Below are positions 34,715 through 43,776 of a DNA stretch of 64,000 nt, piece after piece. Below the pieces are notes generated by a model. That model was not told the DNA's origin. It made no database searches and saw only the letters and a program-made list of their open reading frames with translations. The stretch spans positions 924,503 through 988,502 of the forward strand of contig JABLWY010000001.1 in NCBI GenBank assembly GCA_013178255.1. Direction: 5' to 3'. Position 1 is the stretch's first letter; every line of letters begins with the position of its first letter. The translations under genes and the position numbers were made by a program. Origin of the DNA: Coprothermobacteraceae bacterium (GTDB taxonomy: Bacteria; Coprothermobacterota; Coprothermobacteria; Coprothermobacterales; Coprothermobacteraceae).

Positions 34715-36796
34715 TGCCTTGCCTCGCGATTCAATTATTGACTCTGCCACCCTCACGGGTACTTCTTCGTAGTGTGAGAACTCCATAACGAAGCTACCAC
34801 GCCCTTGAGTTAAGGACCTTATAGCCGTAGCATATCCAAACATCTCGGCCAAAGGCACCTCAGCCCTAATTACCTGCAGTGGCCCTTGAGCCTCGATACC
34901 CATGATGCGCCCTCTGCGAGCGTTTAGGTCTCCTATAACGTCACCCATGTAACTTTCAGGAACCACGATTTCCACCTTCATTATGGGCTCCAGCAACACA
35001 GGGTCAGCCTGAGGGATACCTGTCTTAACAGCCCTCGCCGCAGCCAAATGGAAAGCGATTTCTGAAGAGTCTACCTCGTGGTATGAACCATCCACCAACG
35101 TGGCCTTCACATCCACCACCGGGTATCCTGCTATGACACCATTCTCGAACGCTTCCTTGATACCCTTTTCGACTGCTGGTATGTACTCTTTGGGTATGAC
35201 GCCACCAACTATCTTGTTCTCAAATACGTTGCCCGTGCCCCGAGGCAACGGCTCGAACTCCACAACCACGTGTCCGTACTGTCCGCGGCCGCCGCTTTGG
35301 CGTATGTACTTTCCTTCGGCCACCACTTTCTTCCTTACAGTCTCTCGGTAAGACACCTGCGGCCTGCCTATATTGGCGTCGACCTTGAACTCCCTCTTCA
35401 GGCGGTCAACTATGATTTCCAGATGGAGTTCGCCCATGCCTGAGATGATGGTTTCACTGGTTTCAGGGTCGACCTTGACCCTAAACGTTGGGTCCTCTTC
35501 TGAAAGCCTTTGCAAACCTATGGCCAACTTGTCCTGGTCCTGTTGAGTCTTGGGTTCTATGGACAGCGATATAACAGGTTCAGGAATGAACAAAGATTCC
35601 AGAACAACAGGCATGTTCTCGTCAGAAAGCGTGTCACCTGTGGTCACATTCTTCAAACCAACAATAGCACCCAAGTCGCCGGCGCCTATGGCTTCCACGT
35701 CCTCCCTGTGGTTAGCGTGCATACGCAGCAACCTGGAAACCCTTTCCTTGGAGTTCTTTGTGGAGTTATACACATACGTGCCAGCGTTAAGAACACCAGA
35801 GTACACTCTCACCCAAGCCAGACGCCCTACGTAGGGGTCTGTTTGTATCTTGAACACAAAAGCAGCCAAAGGCTCAGAGTCCGAACAGATCCGTTCCGTT
35901 TCCTCATTAGTCCTTGGGTCAATCCCTCTTACTGGTGGCAGGTCCAGAGGGCTTGGCAAGTAGTAGAGGACAGCATCCAGTAACGGTTGAATGCCCTTGT
36001 TCTTGTACGCCGAACCGCCCAATACGGGGACTAGCCGCCTTTGAATTGTACCCTTCCTCAGGCAAGCTCGAATCTCTTCGTTCGTTATTTCCTCGCCCTC
36101 CAGGTACTTCATCATTACTTCGTCGTCCATCTCCACCGCAGCCTCGACCAGCTTCTCTCTGTATTCCTCGACGAGTTCTTTGAGTTCATCAGGGATTGGA
36201 CGCTCTTCAAACGCGGTACCCAGGGCATCGGTCCACACGTAAGCCTTCCGCTCGATCAAATCCACTACGCCCTGGAAGTTGTCTTCGCTACCTATCATGA
36301 GCTGCACCGGAACGGCGCTTGCGCCCAGCCTTTCACGGATTGTATTAACAGCACGCAAGAAGTTAGCGCCACTCTTGTCCATCTTGTTCACGAAGACTAC
36401 GCGGGGTACGCTGTACCTATCCGCCTGCCTCCAAACTGTCTCTGTCTGAGGCTGCACACCGGCCACTGCGTCTATAACCACAACAACCCCATCAAGAACG
36501 CGCATCGATCTTTCTACCTCAATTGTGAAGTCCACATGTCCTGGCGTATCGATTATGTTGATGCGATAATCCTTCCAAAACGCTGTGGTAGCAGCAGCGG
36601 TAATGGTGATGCCCCTCTCTTTCTCCTGAGGCATCCAGTCCATGGTCGCAGTGCCTTCATGAACCTCACCGAGTTTGTGCGTGCGGCCTGTAAAGTAAAG
36701 AATACGTTCCGTAGTCGTGGTCTTACCAGCGTCAATGTGCGCAGCAATACCTATGTTACGCGTTTTTTCCAGTGAGAATTCCCTATATCCAGCCAT
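34697..36796 (-). CDS. fusA: Elongation factor G
   Basis: 699-residue translocase GTPase that moves tRNAs and mRNA after peptide transfer. G1 AHIDAGKTT is at about 19-27, G3 DTPGHVDF and G4 NKMDKSGA follow; domains II-V extend to the C-terminus, with the domain IV loop region near [15 protein letters not shown]. Length is typical. The last two Arg codons double as the ribosome binding site of tuf. Part of the rpsL-rpsG-fusA-tuf str cluster. Confidence 0.97.
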   Translation of the reverse strand: MAGYREFSLEKTRNIGIAAHIDAGKTTTTERILYFTGRTHKLGEVHEGTATMDWMPQEKERGITITAAATTAFWKDYRINIIDTPGHVDFTIEVERSMRVLDGVVVVIDAVAGVQPQTETVWRQADRYSVPRVVFVNKMDKSGANFLRAVNTIRERLGASAVPVQLMIGSEDNFQGVVDLIERKAYVWTDALGTAFEERPIPDELKELVEEYREKLVEAAVEMDDEVMMKYLEGEEITNEEIRACLRKGTIQRRLVPVLGGSAYKNKGIQPLLDAVLYYLPSPLDLPPVRGIDPRTNEETERICSDSEPLAAFVFKIQTDPYVGRLAWVRVYSGVLNAGTYVYNSTKNSKERVSRLLRMHANHREDVEAIGAGDLGAIVGLKNVTTGDTLSDENMPVVLESLFIPEPVISLSIEPKTQQDQDKLAIGLQRLSEEDPTFRVKVDPETSETIISGMGELHLEIIVDRLKREFKVDANIGRPQVSYRETVRKKVVAEGKYIRQSGGRGQYGHVVVEFEPLPRGTGNVFENKIVGGVIPKEYIPAVEKGIKEAFENGVIAGYPVVDVKATLVDGSYHEVDSSEIAFHLAAARAVKTGIPQADPVLLEPIMKVEIVVPESYMGDVIGDLNARRGRIMGIEAQGPLQVIRAEVPLAEMFGYATAIRSLTQGRGSFVMEFSHYEEVPVRVAESIIESRGKARRSEE

Positions 36797-36802
36797 CAGG
36801 CC

Positions 36803-37273
36803 TCACCATCTCAAATGTGCAAAAGCTTTGTTCGCCTCGGCCATGCGGTGGATTTCGTCCTTCTTCCTGGCTGCGTACCCCTGCCCTTTATAAGCATCTA
36901 CTAACTCTGCAGCAAGTTTTTGCTCCATATCTGCAGAACCACGATCCCTAGCGCCGTCCACTATCCAACGAATGGCTAGGGCCAAAGCCCTCTTTTCGGG
37001 CACTTCCACAGGAATCTGGTATACGGAACCACCTATACGGCGGGACCTCGTTTCCACCAGAGGGCGGGCGTTTTCAATTGCTTTCTCCACAATCTTGACA
37101 GGGTCTTCGCCCAACTGCTCCGAAGCTATGCGAAGCGCTTCGTAAACGATCTCCTCAGCCTTAGACTTCTTTCCGCCAATCATCACCTTGTTAATAAGTT
37201 TGGATACCAGCACACTCCCGTATATGGGATCAGGAGGTACTACTCTAGCTGGTACGCGTCCTCCTCTAGGCAT
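36803..37273 (-). CDS. rpsG: 30S ribosomal protein S7
   Basis: 156-residue S7, which nucleates the 30S head. Contains VLVSKLINKVMIGGKKSKAE, VSVEVRSRRIGG-like ETRSRRIGGSVYQIPVEV, and the RALALAIRWIVDGARDR helix region, ending in EANKAFAHLRW. Three bases separate it from rpsL. In E. coli S7 represses the str operon; no such site is recognisable here. Confidence 0.97.
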   Translation of the reverse strand: MPRGGRVPARVVPPDPIYGSVLVSKLINKVMIGGKKSKAEEIVYEALRIASEQLGEDPVKIVEKAIENARPLVETRSRRIGGSVYQIPVEVPEKRALALAIRWIVDGARDRGSADMEQKLAAELVDAYKGQGYAARKKDEIHRMAEANKAFAHLRW

Positions 37274-37276
37274 AGC

Positions 37277-37657
37277 TTACTTTCCTCCTTTTGGCCTCTT
37301 GGCACCGTATTTAGAACGGCTCTGCCGCCTGTTTTCAACACCGGAAGCATCGTATACTCCGCGGACGATGTGATAACGAACGCCTGGAAGGTCCTTGACA
37401 CGGCCACCTCGTACCAGCACCACCGAGTGCTCTTGCAGGTTGTGGCCTATACCAGGGATGTAGGCCAAGATCTCGTACCCATTAGAAAGCCTCACCCTTG
37501 CTATCTTACGCAAAGCCGAGTTCGGCTTCTTAGGCGTCATTGTACGGACTACTAGGCACACCCCTCGCTTCTGAGGGTTACCCTCCAGAGCCTGCGACTT
37601 CGATTTCGACCTTACTTTTTCACGCCCGTATTTCACCAATTGACTAAACGTTGGCAA
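37277..37657 (-). CDS. rpsL: 30S ribosomal protein S12
   Basis: 126-residue S12 of the decoding centre. Starts [13 protein letters not shown], and has the streptomycin-pocket segments [11 protein letters not shown] and [12 protein letters not shown] in wild-type (sensitive-like) form. The TTG at 37657 lies 9 bases after AGGAGG and gives the family N-terminus (M-PT); the GTG at 37666 abuts the binding site and is rejected. So this gene starts with TTG. Confidence 0.95.
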   Translation of the reverse strand: MPTFSQLVKYGREKVRSKSKSQALEGNPQKRGVCLVVRTMTPKKPNSALRKIARVRLSNGYEILAYIPGIGHNLQEHSVVLVRGGRVKDLPGVRYHIVRGVYDASGVENRRQSRSKYGAKRPKGGK

Positions 37658-37681
37658 AACCAACACCTCCTACGATTTCGA

Positions 37682-40600
37682 TCACTCTATGATAAAAGAG
37701 TCCTCTTTGTAGATACCAGTTCCTGCCGGTATCCTCCGAGCTATTATAACATTTTCCTTCAAACCCTTTAGTTTGTCAACCTTACCCTCGATAGCTGCGT
37801 CCACTAACACCTGGGGTGTCTCCTGGAATGATGCGGCGGCAAGCCAACTCTTTGAGAGTTTGGACACTTTGGAGATGCCCATTGCTAGCAGCCTACCCTG
37901 CGGAGGCCTCTTCCCTTGCAGGGTCAGATAGCGCACTTCTTGTTCAAAGTCACTAACGTCAACCACGTCGCCGGGTAGCATATTCAGCGAATCGCCAGAA
38001 TCCTCTATGCCCACTTTCGAGAACATCTGCTTGAGAACAATCTCGAAGTGCTTGTCGTTAATCTCCACTTTCTGCGAAGCGTACACGCTCTTTATCTCGC
38101 CTATAAGGTAATCGGCCGCAGCATCCTTGCCAAAAGCCCTCAGGATCACAGAAGCATCTAGGCTGTCGAACACCAGCCTATAACCCGGGAAGATGTACTT
38201 CTTGCCAATGTCTTCCCTGCGTATGCGTAACCTGCGAGCTTCAGAGTTAGTGATAAACGCACTGTAACCGTTGCCGTTATCCACCAAGATAACGGTGAAC
38301 AGCTCCGCACCGCGATCCTCTATGGTGAACACGTCTCTTACCACACCGGCTACGGGAGCCATCGCGATTAGCCTCGACTTCTTACTCGGATGCTTCACGT
38401 TCACATCGAAGGCGAAATCCAACTTCTCCGCCTTCAGCTCCTCGCTAAACGACATGAAGGCTTCCTTGAGTTGCACAGGGTCCTGCCCCCTAATGCCCAC
38501 CGATGCCGCCAAATACCAAGGCACTATGGAAAGTTCAGCCCGCAGGTCGCTTAGTACAGCGTCAAGCTTCTCGCGGAAGTGACCCCTTAGTCCGCCAACG
38601 TGGTCCTCCAAATCGGCATAATGCAGTACTTCGGCAAATCTGTTTTCGAAGTCGCGCGCATGCCCGGCAAGCTGTTCAAACAAGGCGTCCGTCCTTGATC
38701 TGAGCATGGTGAGGGCCGCATAATCCAAGCCGTCCCAGTCAAAGGTCGCAAGCAGCTGATTCCTGATGTCCTGCAGCGCATCGTTCATTACACCTGCCAA
38801 TCCCTCAAACCACTCTTTGACAAACAGCTTCACCTTCCTTGTGCCTTCGAGCATTTCAGTATCGGCGTTCTTGACGTGTGCTCGGATGACGTTGTCCAAC
38901 TCCTTAACAAAGGACTCCATGGCGCCACTTACGTAGTTCTTTATCTTCTCCTGCGACCCGTTCAGTACTGCATAGAAATCCTGGAGAGGTAAAACCAGTT
39001 CGGTTAAGGCATTCTTCTTCCTCGCTTCGAATAACTCCTCTACTCGAGGAAGACCACCTGTAATATCTTCGCCAGCAACTCCACCTGTATGGAACGTCCT
39101 CAAAGTCAGCTGCGTTCCTGGTTCGCCAATCGACTGAGCGGCCACAATACCCACTGCTTCGCCCTTCTCTACTAACCTACGTCTAGAAAGATCTCGGCCG
39201 TAGCAAGTCACACATACACCGTTGTCAGAAAGGCATGTAATAGCGCTGTGTATCCTCAGCGACTTTATACCTGCTTCTTCTATTCGCTTGGCATCGGTGG
39301 TCGTGATCTCTTGGCCTGCCCTGACTAAGACCTCACCTGTCGCTGGGTCTATTACGTCCTCAGCCGCGAACCTACCCCATATGCGGCTACCCAAAGTAGC
39401 TATAACGCTTCCGTCAGTAGACTCTAAGTCCTTCACTAGCAAGCCCTCTTGCCGCCTCAGCACTAGTTCCCTAACACCAAGGCTCAAGAGCCTGTTGACC
39501 ATAGACGGTGTTACGGGGGTACCGTTGGGTATTACTTCGTCACCAACCACAAGGTCACCAGGCAAGCTCCACTTAACATGGTTGAGCCCGTAAACGAAAT
39601 CGTCGGGGTCTATGAGTCTCTCCAACTTGACTAATTCTATGTTACGGCGCACCATAACCTCTACGCCGCTCTCTGCAATCAGCCTAGCCTCAACCAAACC
39701 GATGACCTGACCCTTCTTGACAATAGGCTCTTCAAGGCCTGGCAATTTCACATCCTCGTCAGCTATACGTCCAGCCAAAGCCACTTGCACATCGTCGTAC
39801 TTCTCGGGGCTTACAGCCACCACTTCGTGATCGTCCTCGCTTATGGTGATAGACTGCACCACGTCAACAAGGCGCCTAGTCAAGTACCCAGCATCGGCTG
39901 TTTTCAGAGCCGTATCCGCTTGACCCTTTCTAGCACCGTGCGTGCTGACGAAGTACTCCTGGATGGTCAATCCCTCTAGCAAAGAATCCACAATGGGATA
40001 CTCGATTATCCTACCCGTGGGGTCAGCCATCAAACCCCTCAAGCCGACCAACTGCCTCACTTGGTCTTTGTTACCTCTAGCGCCCGAAGTGAACATCATG
40101 TACAAGTGATCATCTTCGTTGAAGTAGTTTGTCAAACTGTTGGTAACCTTGTCCACTACGTCACGCCATATCTCCACCACTTTTTCGTAGCGCTCTTCGG
40201 CCGTCAGCTTTCCGTATTCGTAGTCTCTTTCAATTTGCTCTACCTTCTTACGCGCCTGAAGAACCAATTCATGCTTGACAGGTACAACCTTGAGGTCGAG
40301 GGCACTGATACTGAGGCCAGACAGGGTGGCAAACTTGAAGCCAAGCTCCTTGATAGCGTCAAGCACGTAAATGGAGTCACTCAAGCCTAGCCTATCTATG
40401 GCTTCGTTGATGAAGTTATACAAAGCCTTCTTAGTCATGGTCTCGTTAGCAAAAGGCAAGAGCTGTACGCCGTGGGACTCCAATCTCCTGTTTATAAAGT
40501 CGTTAAACACCACACGTCCTACCGTTGTATTGCCCTTCTTCGAGGAATCATATGGATACTGCTTCATTATGGGTACATACCAAATGTGGGCGTGTATGTC

Positions 40601-43600
40601 CACCTTTCCCTCTTCAAAGGCACGTACGACCTCATCAGGTGTCCAGAACACTGTGCCGTCGCCTTTTACAGGCCTTGTCAAGTCCACGGTGAGGTAATAG
40701 GGCCCTATAACCAAATCCTGTGTCGGTGCAGCTAGCGGTTCGCCGTGAGCAGGGGAGAGTACATTCAGGTGCGAAGACATTAAGAATCGTGCTTCAGACA
40801 AAGCTTGGTTAGAAAGTGGCACGTGCACCGCCATTTGGTCTCCGTCAAAGTCTGCGTTGAACGGTGGGCAAACCATGGGCGGTATAGAAATAGCCTTGGA
40901 ATCCACTAGGACAGGTTCGAACGCCTGTATGGACGGCCTGTGCAGTGTCGGAGCACGATTCAGTAGCACGTAGTGGCCCTTTACGATTTCGGCTAGCACT
41001 GGCCAAATCCTCGGGTCGTGGTTCTCAATCATCTTCTTCGCCTGCTTAGCAGTTGTAGCCAGCTCCCGCTTCTGCAATTCGCCTATGAGCATAGGCTTGA
41101 ATAGTTCGGCAGCCATAATCCGAGGTATACCTGCTTGGTTGAGTTTCAAGGTGGGGCCTATGACTATAACAGATCTACCGCTGTAGTCTACGCGTTTACC
41201 AAGCAGATTCTGACGGAAACGGCCCTGTTTGCCGCTTAGTTTGTCTGTGAGTGATTTGAGCTGGCGGCCCCTAGAGTCCTTCACAGGCCTCTCTTTTCTG
41301 CCGTTGTCTATGAGCGCCCCCACAGCCTCTTGGAGCAACCTCATCTCATTTCTGACTATGAGCTCTGGGGCCTTCTGCTCCCTAAGCCTCTTGAGGCGTA
41401 GGTTCCTGTTAATAATTCTTCTGTAAAGTTCATTCAAGTCCGAAGACTTGGCGCGCTCGCTCTTGTCAAAGATGAGAGGGCGCAGTTCCGGTGGCAGCAC
41501 AGGCAAAACTTCCATGACCATCCAGGCAGGGTCGCTCTTGCTGCGCACAAATCCATTGACAACTTGCAACCTCTTGGTAACTTTTTGCTTCTTCTGGTAA
41601 ATGCCCGTATCTAACTGCTCAACCAAGTAGGATACCCAATCTTCCAACTTGTCTGGGCTGTAGTTGTTCACAAGGATTTGCTTGATAGCCTCGCCACCTG
41701 TAGCGCTCTTGAGAAGTGGTTCTTCGTTTCGCAGGCGGTCCACATCCACCAGTTGCCTGTACGTTTCTGCTTCTTGCTCGCTGAGCAGGTCCAAGCAGTT
41801 CACCCTGGGTCGCACAAAAGACGTAGCCACTACAGGCATGTCTAGCCTGGAGTGAAGTGCCTGGCCCAAGTCCGCACCTACTAAACGCGAGGCCTCGGCT
41901 GCCAGCACTTCGTCAGCTATCAATGCTTGGCCAACTAACAAAGTGAAAGATTGCCATACCTGTTCCTGCGATAACGGGCGCAAGCTCTTAACCAATCTGA
42001 GCTTGTAATCAGCTACCTCCAAGTCCTGTCCATCGGCTAGGGACACCCCTAGTACATGGTTGATTACCTGAAGCACCCTATCTTTGTCGTCTTCTATGAG
42101 TGTCTCAAAGTCCTGTACCCTGTCGATGAGCCTCATCATTTCCTTGACAACCATGGACATGGCATTTCTGAGAACGTCTTCTACGTTCTCTCCTTCCCTG
42201 GGGTTAGCACTGAAGTATCCAAAATTGTCAACTACTTCGTAGCCTCCATCCAACACCTTGCTTACGTCCAATTCATCGAGGCCCAAAGCCTTCAGTATAA
42301 ACCTGACGTCTTCCTCCACAAAAACTCTCTGCTGCTCCCAAGGCAAGTTACGCTGGTCAAGTACTTCCTTGACCCTCTGCATCCTGATAACTAAGTTGTG
42401 CAGAGCCAACGACAACGCCTTGGCCATAGCACGATACCTGTTGTACCCAGGCCTGTCTACAGCCCTGACTACGAGTTCTGGAACTATGACGTAGGAACCG
42501 GACACTAACCGGTTAATCACAGACTCGTAGTCCGGTGTCTCTAGCACCGAAGCGGTCGCCTTACCCAACAAGTACTGTTTCTCGGCACTGTCCACAGCCT
42601 TGGCTCCGCGATTCAGAAGTTCGTTCTTTCTGATCCCGTAAGAAGACAGCACCTCTTCTACCACGTGAGTCAGGTAACCTGACAGCGGCGAATTGATCTT
42701 GCCCTGGTATTTCTCCAGAGCCTCTTCGAAACTCAGCCATGCTCCTTCGCAGAAGACAGGGCTCTTAATTGCTTGTATGAAAGCAGCCTTATCAAATTGG
42801 CGGGCACGCACTACTGGGTTTGCGTCGATGCGTCTGGCATCCCTCGGGAACTTCTGAAGCTCTCCCGCCACGTATTCCAAGAGTTCTTCGTCAGCAGCTA
42901 CCAAGGCCGTAATGCCCTTTACACCGGCCAGTGCCATTTCCTGTTCCACAGGCAGCAGCATTAGGAACTCCTCACTGGTGATAAGCCTAGCGCCACCCTC
43001 AGCAAACAAAACGTAAGCGGTGCCCTTCCAAACGCGCTCTACCACGTCATGGCTCACGTCGTAAGACTGAGCAATTCTCTCGTTGAGTTCTTTGATAAAG
43101 TGCCTGGCTATCTTGTAGTTAGACAAAGAAGAATATGTCCTTATGTTCTCGGAGAGGATGCCGTAGATGTCCGCAAGGACTGATTCGAGCAAGAATATAC
43201 CGGTCCCAAACTCAGGACTACCTGCCAAATCGATTCTGTCTATGGGTATGCTGTTAGCCTCTGCTACCGAATGGAAAACAAGCCTCTGTCCGTTCACCCA
43301 CAGGGCGAAGAAAACTGCATCCTTTTGGCTAAGCAACGTCAACCTAGGAAGCATGTCTGGGCCAGCATCCACGGCCACGTCAGACGTATAGTAGACAATC
43401 CTTTCTAAGTCTTTTTCCTTCATATCCAACATGAAACCCAACCTAGACTGCGCATTCCTGAAGAACCAAGGATGCACTACTGGTGTGCCTAATTCGATGT
43501 GGCCCATGCGTTCTCTTCTCACAGAGCTCCGCGTAACTTCCACACCGCAACGTTCACACACTATGCCCTCGTACTTACGCCCCTTGTACTTTCCGCACGC

Positions 43601-43768
43601 GCATTCGTAATCCCTAGTGGGCCCAAATATGCGCTCACAGAACAAACCGCCTGGTTCAGGCCTGTTCGTCCTGTAGTTGACCGTCTCGCTCTTGGTCACC
43701 TCGCCATGGGACATGGCGCGAATTTCATCGGGAGAGGCTAGCCTTATTCTCAATGCGTCAAAATCCAT
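37682..43768 (-). CDS. rpoC: RNA polymerase beta' subunit with two large insertions
   Basis: 2028 residues, far longer than E. coli (1407), Thermus (1524) or Thermotoga (1690) beta'. The N-terminal zinc finger has C56, C58, C71 and C74. The active-site NADFDGDQMA carries the magnesium aspartates D973, D975 and D977, 513 positions later than in E. coli. About 550 residues (roughly 134-688) are inserted in the clamp region, and about 200 extra residues, partly coiled-coil in appearance, lie in the jaw (between about 1575 and 1885). The second zinc site has C1512, C1519 and C1522, but the first ligand position reads EDDH instead of EDDC (H1314). The E. coli trigger-loop insertion SI3 is absent. 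The ATG at 43768 is chosen; GTG 43780 and ATG 43777 are alternatives. Confidence 0.96.
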   Translation of the reverse strand: MDFDALRIRLASPDEIRAMSHGEVTKSETVNYRTNRPEPGGLFCERIFGPTRDYECACGKYKGRKYEGIVCERCGVEVTRSSVRRERMGHIELGTPVVHPWFFRNAQSRLGFMLDMKEKDLERIVYYTSDVAVDAGPDMLPRLTLLSQKDAVFFALWVNGQRLVFHSVAEANSIPIDRIDLAGSPEFGTGIFLLESVLADIYGILSENIRTYSSLSNYKIARHFIKELNERIAQSYDVSHDVVERVWKGTAYVLFAEGGARLITSEEFLMLLPVEQEMALAGVKGITALVAADEELLEYVAGELQKFPRDARRIDANPVVRARQFDKAAFIQAIKSPVFCEGAWLSFEEALEKYQGKINSPLSGYLTHVVEEVLSSYGIRKNELLNRGAKAVDSAEKQYLLGKATASVLETPDYESVINRLVSGSYVIVPELVVRAVDRPGYNRYRAMAKALSLALHNLVIRMQRVKEVLDQRNLPWEQQRVFVEEDVRFILKALGLDELDVSKVLDGGYEVVDNFGYFSANPREGENVEDVLRNAMSMVVKEMMRLIDRVQDFETLIEDDKDRVLQVINHVLGVSLADGQDLEVADYKLRLVKSLRPLSQEQVWQSFTLLVGQALIADEVLAAEASRLVGADLGQALHSRLDMPVVATSFVRPRVNCLDLLSEQEAETYRQLVDVDRLRNEEPLLKSATGGEAIKQILVNNYSPDKLEDWVSYLVEQLDTGIYQKKQKVTKRLQVVNGFVRSKSDPAWMVMEVLPVLPPELRPLIFDKSERAKSSDLNELYRRIINRNLRLKRLREQKAPELIVRNEMRLLQEAVGALIDNGRKERPVKDSRGRQLKSLTDKLSGKQGRFRQNLLGKRVDYSGRSVIVIGPTLKLNQAGIPRIMAAELFKPMLIGELQKRELATTAKQAKKMIENHDPRIWPVLAEIVKGHYVLLNRAPTLHRPSIQAFEPVLVDSKAISIPPMVCPPFNADFDGDQMAVHVPLSNQALSEARFLMSSHLNVLSPAHGEPLAAPTQDLVIGPYYLTVDLTRPVKGDGTVFWTPDEVVRAFEEGKVDIHAHIWYVPIMKQYPYDSSKKGNTTVGRVVFNDFINRRLESHGVQLLPFANETMTKKALYNFINEAIDRLGLSDSIYVLDAIKELGFKFATLSGLSISALDLKVVPVKHELVLQARKKVEQIERDYEYGKLTAEERYEKVVEIWRDVVDKVTNSLTNYFNEDDHLYMMFTSGARGNKDQVRQLVGLRGLMADPTGRIIEYPIVDSLLEGLTIQEYFVSTHGARKGQADTALKTADAGYLTRRLVDVVQSITISEDDHEVVAVSPEKYDDVQVALAGRIADEDVKLPGLEEPIVKKGQVIGLVEARLIAESGVEVMVRRNIELVKLERLIDPDDFVYGLNHVKWSLPGDLVVGDEVIPNGTPVTPSMVNRLLSLGVRELVLRRQEGLLVKDLESTDGSVIATLGSRIWGRFAAEDVIDPATGEVLVRAGQEITTTDAKRIEEAGIKSLRIHSAITCLSDNGVCVTCYGRDLSRRRLVEKGEAVGIVAAQSIGEPGTQLTLRTFHTGGVAGEDITGGLPRVEELFEARKKNALTELVLPLQDFYAVLNGSQEKIKNYVSGAMESFVKELDNVIRAHVKNADTEMLEGTRKVKLFVKEWFEGLAGVMNDALQDIRNQLLATFDWDGLDYAALTMLRSRTDALFEQLAGHARDFENRFAEVLHYADLEDHVGGLRGHFREKLDAVLSDLRAELSIVPWYLAASVGIRGQDPVQLKEAFMSFSEELKAEKLDFAFDVNVKHPSKKSRLIAMAPVAGVVRDVFTIEDRGAELFTVILVDNGNGYSAFITNSEARRLRIRREDIGKKYIFPGYRLVFDSLDASVILRAFGKDAAADYLIGEIKSVYASQKVEINDKHFEIVLKQMFSKVGIEDSGDSLNMLPGDVVDVSDFEQEVRYLTLQGKRPPQGRLLAMGISKVSKLSKSWLAAASFQETPQVLVDAAIEGKVDKLKGLKENVIIARRIPAGTGIYKEDSFIIE

Positions 43769-43776
43769 GTTTGACA

